Origin: DASQFD01 sp035633255
Lineage (GTDB): Bacteria > Actinomycetota > Actinomycetes > Actinomycetales > Dermatophilaceae
Assembly: GCA_035633255.1 (NCBI GenBank)
Contig: DASQFD010000004.1
Span: 1-11,327, forward strand
DNA: 11,327 nucleotides
Reading direction: 5' to 3'
The translations under genes and the position numbers were made by a program. Below the pieces are notes generated by a model, which was not told the DNA's origin, did no database searches, and saw only the letters and a list, made by a program, of their open reading frames with translations. Below are positions 7,811 through 11,327 of the stretch, in pieces; the first letter of the stretch is position 1, and every line of letters begins with the position of its first letter.

Positions 7811-9634
7811 CTACGTCCCCGGCACGGCCAGGTCGGTCCCCCGGCCGGCCGGCAGCCACTGCTGTCCGGCCCGCGCCAGCACCTCGCCCCCCGAGGTGAC
7901 CACGTGCACGGCCCGCTCCCCACCGGTCGTGGTGACGGACAGGGCGGTCGGCGTCGGCGTGAGGGCCGCCACCTCACCGCCCAGGCCCACGACGTGCGGC
8001 CCGAGCGGTCCCGAGCCGACCCGGCCCAGGGTCGCGACGGTGATGTCGTCCAGCCAGACCAGCCCGCGCACCGGCGTCAGGCCTCCCGCGACCCGCAGGG
8101 GCGCGGCCAGGCGCTGCGGCACCCCGCCCGCCCCGCGCACCACCCCGGACACCTCCAGCCGCAGGTCGCCGCCGGACTCCCGCTCGGAGAGCACGGCCAC
8201 CCGTTCGCCGTCCTCGGACAGCCGTGCCTGCAGCACCCGGCGCCCCGCGAGCCACCGGACGGCGAGCGGGCGGGCCCGGACGGTGGACGGGTCGACGGTC
8301 AGGTCCACGGTCCACAGCCGGGTGGCGTCGTCCCGGCCGGTGCCCACGCCCCCGACCCACAGGAAGCCCCGCAGGTCGTAGGCCGGGTCACCCAGCCGGC
8401 CGGCGAAGAACGGCACGTCGTAGCGGGTCACCTCCCGCCACCGCGACAGCGCGCGCCGCTCCCGGTCCACCGCGGCCAGCTCGGTGCCGTCACCGGAGAG
8501 TGCGAGCCCGGTCCAGTCCTGGGGCACCCGCGGGTATGCCGGCCCCGACGCGGTGGTGACCGAGCGCGGCTCGCGCGTCGCCTCCGCCGCCCCGGTGAAG
8601 ACGGCGACGTCGCCGCCGCGCCGCACCACCGGCTCCGCCGTCGGCGAGGGCGCCCCGACGGGGAAGCCCACGTCGCCGACGGCCTCGACCGGCGTCTCGA
8701 CGTCCGGCAGGTCCAGGGCCGCCCCGTCCACCCGCAGCGCGACCGCGCGCACGGTCGGGTCCTGGAGCAGGGTGCTGACGAACTGGGCCCACAGGTTCTG
8801 TCGCACCGTCTCGTCGACGGGCACGCGGGCGGTCAGGTCGACGGTCGCCACCCCGGCGGACACCGAGACCGAGTCGGCGGTCAGCCGCGACCCGACCGGG
8901 ATGTCGGTGCGCACGGCGCCCTCGAGGTAGGCGGGGACCGGCTCCAGCTGGGCGCGCGCGAGCCGCGTCGTCAGGTGGTCCAGCGGGAACCACCGCACGT
9001 CGGGGACCAGGGTGCGGCGGTCGACGGCGACGTAGTGGACGGCATACGGCTGGAGCAGCCGGGGGACGTCGCTGCGGGTGATCCAGCGTCCGAACCCGTC
9101 GGGCAGGTCCGCGATCCGCCACTCGCCGGCGATCCGCGCCAGGCTCATCACCACGGTGCCGGTGGTGCCGGGGCGGGCCCGCGCGTAGCGCCCCTCCTCG
9201 CTCACCGTCGCGTCGACAGCGCCGGTGAGCCGCACGGTGCCCTGGTCGAGCCGGCGGACGGTCAACGCGGAGCCGTCGGGGTAGACCGTCAAGTCCCCCT
9301 CGGGCGACCACTCACGGGCGGCGTCCGGGGTGAGGAAGGAACGGGCCACGTCGTAGGCCCCCTCGCTGGCCGCCCCGGCGCGCAGGAAACCTCGCACCAC
9401 CTGCTCCTGGGTCGCCCCCGCCGGGGGCCCGGGGAAGAGCACCCGCACCGGCGGCAGGGCCCCGCTGTCCACGTCGAGGCCCGGCTGCACCGGCGTCGAC
9501 GTGGCCAGCCCGCTGCCGCACCCGGCGAGGAGCACCACGGCGGCCACCAGCGCGGCCCACCACCGCGGGGCCATGCCGGCCGCGCGCCGAGCGCGACCGT
9601 GGCACCTCGGGCGCCCCCACGGCATACCGGTCAT
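7811..9634 (-). CDS. lpqB: Lipoprotein LpqB, MtrB-associated
   Basis: A 607-residue lipoprotein. The start ATG 9634 overlaps the mtrB TGA (ATGA), and a GGGGGAG lies eight bases upstream. An Arg-rich N-terminus and a hydrophobic stretch (about 25-36) lead to the lipobox L36-A-G-C39, so the mature protein would be lipid-anchored outside the membrane. M21 is an alternative start giving a more typical 18-residue signal. After an N-terminal domain (about 60-190) comes a GerMN-type segment (about 198-310, including L-E-G-A-V-R-T-D-I-P-V-G-S-R-L and V-D-L-T-A-R-V-P), then a C-terminal beta-propeller-like region (about 335-600). In mycobacteria LpqB binds the extracellular part of MtrB and influences MtrA phosphorylation and cell division. 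Length and gene order fit that role. Confidence 0.95.
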   Translation of the reverse strand: MTGMPWGRPRCHGRARRAAGMAPRWWAALVAAVVLLAGCGSGLATSTPVQPGLDVDSGALPPVRVLFPGPPAGATQEQVVRGFLRAGAASEGAYDVARSFLTPDAAREWSPEGDLTVYPDGSALTVRRLDQGTVRLTGAVDATVSEEGRYARARPGTTGTVVMSLARIAGEWRIADLPDGFGRWITRSDVPRLLQPYAVHYVAVDRRTLVPDVRWFPLDHLTTRLARAQLEPVPAYLEGAVRTDIPVGSRLTADSVSVSAGVATVDLTARVPVDETVRQNLWAQFVSTLLQDPTVRAVALRVDGAALDLPDVETPVEAVGDVGFPVGAPSPTAEPVVRRGGDVAVFTGAAEATREPRSVTTASGPAYPRVPQDWTGLALSGDGTELAAVDRERRALSRWREVTRYDVPFFAGRLGDPAYDLRGFLWVGGVGTGRDDATRLWTVDLTVDPSTVRARPLAVRWLAGRRVLQARLSEDGERVAVLSERESGGDLRLEVSGVVRGAGGVPQRLAAPLRVAGGLTPVRGLVWLDDITVATLGRVGSGPLGPHVVGLGGEVAALTPTPTALSVTTTGGERAVHVVTSGGEVLARAGQQWLPAGRGTDLAVPGT

Positions 9635-11327
9635 CGGAGGGGCTCCCCCGACAGCGGGAGCGGGGAACGGCTGATCGTGCCGCCTGCGGCACGCGGCAGG
9701 GTGAGGCGGAAACGGGACCCGACGCCGGGCTCCCCCCAGGCCTGCAGCCAGCCGTTGTGGAGTCGGGCGTCCTCCAGGGCGATCGCCAGCCCGAGACCGG
9801 TGCCACCCGTGCTGCGGGCCCGGGCCGGGTCGGCGCGCCAGAAGCGGTTGAAGACCAGCGAGGACTGGCCCGGCTTCAGGCCCACCCCCTGGTCCTCGAC
9901 GACGACGGCGACGGCGTCCTCGCCCGCGCCGACGGTGACGCGCACCGGGCGGCCCTCGCTGTGCTCGACGGCGTTGACGACGAGGTTGCGCAGGATCCGC
10001 TCGACGCGGCGCTCGTCCACCTCGGCCTCGGCGGGGTCGGCGCCGGCCACCACCTCCACCGCGCACCCCCGGCGCTCGGCCAGCGGGCGCGCGCCCTGGA
10101 CCACCTTGGCGACCGAGGTCCGCACGTCAACCGGCTCGACGTCGAGGGCGGCGGCCCCGGCGTCGAAGCGGCTGATCTCGAGCAGGTCGGCGAGCAGCTC
10201 CTCGAAGCGGTCCAGCTCCCCGGCCAGCAGCTCCGCGGACCGGGCGACGCTGGGCGCGAACTCCTCGCGCGAGGAGTGGATGAGGTCGACCGCCATCCGG
10301 ATCGTGGTGAGCGGGGTGCGCAGCTCGTGGGAGACGTCGGAGACGAAGCGGTGCTGGACGCGCGAGAGTCCCTCCAGCTGGCGGATCTGGGCCTGCAGGC
10401 TGTCGGCCATGGCGTTGAAGGAGGTGCCGAGGAGGGCGAGGTCGTCCTCGCCGCGGATCGGCATCCGCTCGTCGAGACGGCCGGAGGAGAGCCGCTCGGC
10501 GACGCCGGCGGCGCGCCGCACGGGAAGCACCACCTGGCGGGTGACGACCCACGCCACCGCCCCGACGAGGGCGGTGAGGATCAGGCCCGCGACGGCGGAG
10601 GCGTTGGAGACTAGCGCCATCGTCTCCTGCTCCTCGGTCATCGGGTAGAGGAAGTAGAGGTCGTAGTCGCCGGCGCCCGGCACCTCGACCACGGTGCCGA
10701 CCATGACGGTCGGCACCCGCCGGCCGTCCAGGAGCACCTGCCCGATCTGGGTCTGCTGGCGGGAGGAGTCGCGGGCGACCACCTCACGGAGGTCCCGGGT
10801 CACCGAGGCCAGCCCCAGCGGCCCGGACTCCAGGGTCGCGAGCACGGTCGCGCTGGTGTTGTCGAGCGAGCGGGACATGACGACGTAGCGCGTGGGCTCG
10901 GGACCGGGGGGCTTGAGGTAGCGCTCCATGATGTCGTTGGCCGCGAGGTTGAGGGCGTCGACGCTGGTCGCCGTGGTGTTGTCCCAGGCGCCCTGCGCCT
11001 GGCCGGTCAGGGCCAGCGCCTCGTACTGCCCGGCGCTGATCCGCGCGTCCTGCAGGCCACGGGCGATCTGGGTGTAGAGGTAGGAGCCGAGCAGGGTGAC
11101 CACGACGAGGCCGAGCAGGACGGTCGTGGTGACCACCCGCAGCTGCAGGGAGCGCCGCCAGGTGCGCACCAGCCACCGCGTCGCCTGACCGAGCGCGTGC
11201 CAGGCGGTGAGCGCGCCGTCCCTGACCGACTCCCGGGTGGGCAGGCCCGCGCGCCAGCCCGGTCGCGCGCCGGGGCCGGGCCCCTCCGGGCCGGGCGCAG
11301 CAGGGCCGGGCGCAGCAGGGCCGGGCG
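9631..11327 (-). CDS. mtrB: Sensor histidine kinase MtrB (5' end beyond window)
   Basis: The membrane kinase of the MtrAB system controlling cell-wall turnover, division and osmotic response. The frame stays open to the right edge. The only start codon of the usual kinds in view is GTG 11169, which lacks a good ribosome binding site, so I infer the true start lies outside; from GTG 11169 there are 512 residues. In that numbering: W-R-R-S-L-Q-L-R-V-V (4-13), shared with mycobacterial MtrB, TM1 (about 11-32), extracellular sensor (33-187), TM2 (188-210), HAMP (211-263), phospho-acceptor H281 in S-D-V-S-H-E-L-R-T-P-L, N box R-N-L-V-V-N-A-V-E-H (394-403), D-Q-G-V-G (426-430), F-N-R-F-W-R (440-445) and G-T-G-L-G-L-A (456-462). 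The cytoplasmic N-terminus visible upstream is Pro/Gly/Ala-rich. mtrA is expected just beyond the edge, as in other actinobacteria. Confidence 0.95.
   Translation of the reverse strand, partial: PGPAAPGPAAPGPEGPGPGARPGWRAGLPTRESVRDGALTAWHALGQATRWLVRTWRRSLQLRVVTTTVLLGLVVVTLLGSYLYTQIARGLQDARISAGQYEALALTGQAQGAWDNTTATSVDALNLAANDIMERYLKPPGPEPTRYVVMSRSLDNTSATVLATLESGPLGLASVTRDLREVVARDSSRQQTQIGQVLLDGRRVPTVMVGTVVEVPGAGDYDLYFLYPMTEEQETMALVSNASAVAGLILTALVGAVAWVVTRQVVLPVRRAAGVAERLSSGRLDERMPIRGEDDLALLGTSFNAMADSLQAQIRQLEGLSRVQHRFVSDVSHELRTPLTTIRMAVDLIHSSREEFAPSVARSAELLAGELDRFEELLADLLEISRFDAGAAALDVEPVDVRTSVAKVVQGARPLAERRGCAVEVVAGADPAEAEVDERRVERILRNLVVNAVEHSEGRPVRVTVGAGEDAVAVVVEDQGVGLKPGQSSLVFNRFWRADPARARSTGGTGLGLAIALEDARLHNGWLQAWGEPGVGSRFRLTLPRAAGGTISRSPLPLSGEPLR
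11291..11327 (-). repeat. 15-bp tandem repeat in the mtrB N-terminal coding region
   Basis: Two identical 15-base units (11291-11305 and 11306-11320) plus seven bases of a third run into the window edge. In the mtrB frame each unit encodes Pro-Gly-Pro-Ala-Ala, and a further Pro/Gly-rich stretch follows toward the kinase. If mtrB starts at GTG 11169 instead, this would be upstream non-coding DNA. Confidence 0.75.

Larger units (their letters stand above)
4326..9628. repeat. Dispersed octamer GGCATACC / GGTATGCC (five exact sites)
   Basis: Exact sites are at 4326-4333 and 8533-8540 (GGTATGCC on +) and 4576-4583, 7431-7438 and 9621-9628 (GGCATACC on +). Seven-of-eight matches are at 637-644, 5942-5949 and 9041-9048. 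They fall in the glycosylase, ComF, lpqB, regulator and Rv3235-family genes, in more than one reading frame, so a shared protein motif does not explain them. Confidence 0.6.

Noticed and set aside
7677..7859. A 60-residue - strand frame in the gap between lpqB and the ComF-family gene
   Set aside because: It overlaps the end of lpqB, has no ribosome binding site or recognisable motif, and is of simple Gly/Arg/Pro composition.
7763..10648. A 961-residue + strand open frame opposite lpqB and mtrB
   Set aside because: The - strand carries clear LpqB and MtrB motifs through the same bases. The + frame has no recognisable domain and an Arg/His/Gly-skewed composition.

Overview
This is a very GC-rich stretch from an actinobacterial chromosome. 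Gene content and order match the conserved cluster of Mycobacterium tuberculosis around mtrB–lpqB–comF-like–hpf–secA1, with an Rv3235-family gene nearby. Codon use, frequent GTG starts, overlapping stop/start pairs and the MtrB/LpqB pair all fit Actinomycetota. A Micrococcales lineage (Intrasporangiaceae/Ornithinimicrobiaceae-like) is my guess only. Coding density is high; I see no rRNA, tRNA, CRISPR array, insertion sequence or prophage.

Layout. On the + strand at the left edge are the end of a LysM-domain gene (1-303) and an Rv3235-family gene (300-869), joined by a GTGA overlap. Everything else is on the - strand, read from right to left: mtrB (enters from the right edge), lpqB (ATGA overlap with mtrB), a ComF-family phosphoribosyltransferase, hpf, an orphan LuxR-type response regulator, a YcaQ/AlkX-like DNA glycosylase (GTGA overlap with the regulator), and secA. 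The Rv3235-family gene and secA converge at 870-958. A strong hairpin (6002-6033) ends the hpf unit, and a plausible promoter for hpf lies at the comF stop codon, so the - strand probably contains several transcription units: mtrB-lpqB(-comF), hpf, regulator-glycosylase, and secA.

How the genes work together. MtrB is the sensor kinase of the MtrAB cell-envelope and division system and LpqB is its lipoprotein partner. SecA drives protein export. Hpf dimerises resting ribosomes. The response regulator has no kinase beside it. The glycosylase carries the Q-x-D motif of the crosslink-unhooking YcaQ/AlkX group and looks like a later insertion between the regulator and secA.

The most unusual signals are not genes. 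(1) Every TAT or ATA trinucleotide I could find on the + strand (eight) lies inside GCATAC/GTATGC, and five of these extend to the exact octamer GGCATACC/GGTATGCC, in both orientations and several reading frames. (2) The 3' ends of both converging genes are partly duplicated in the short space between them. (3) The glycosylase start codon sits in a perfect stem formed by the last codons of the regulator. I did not find a whole new multi-gene system; most genes are well-known core families.
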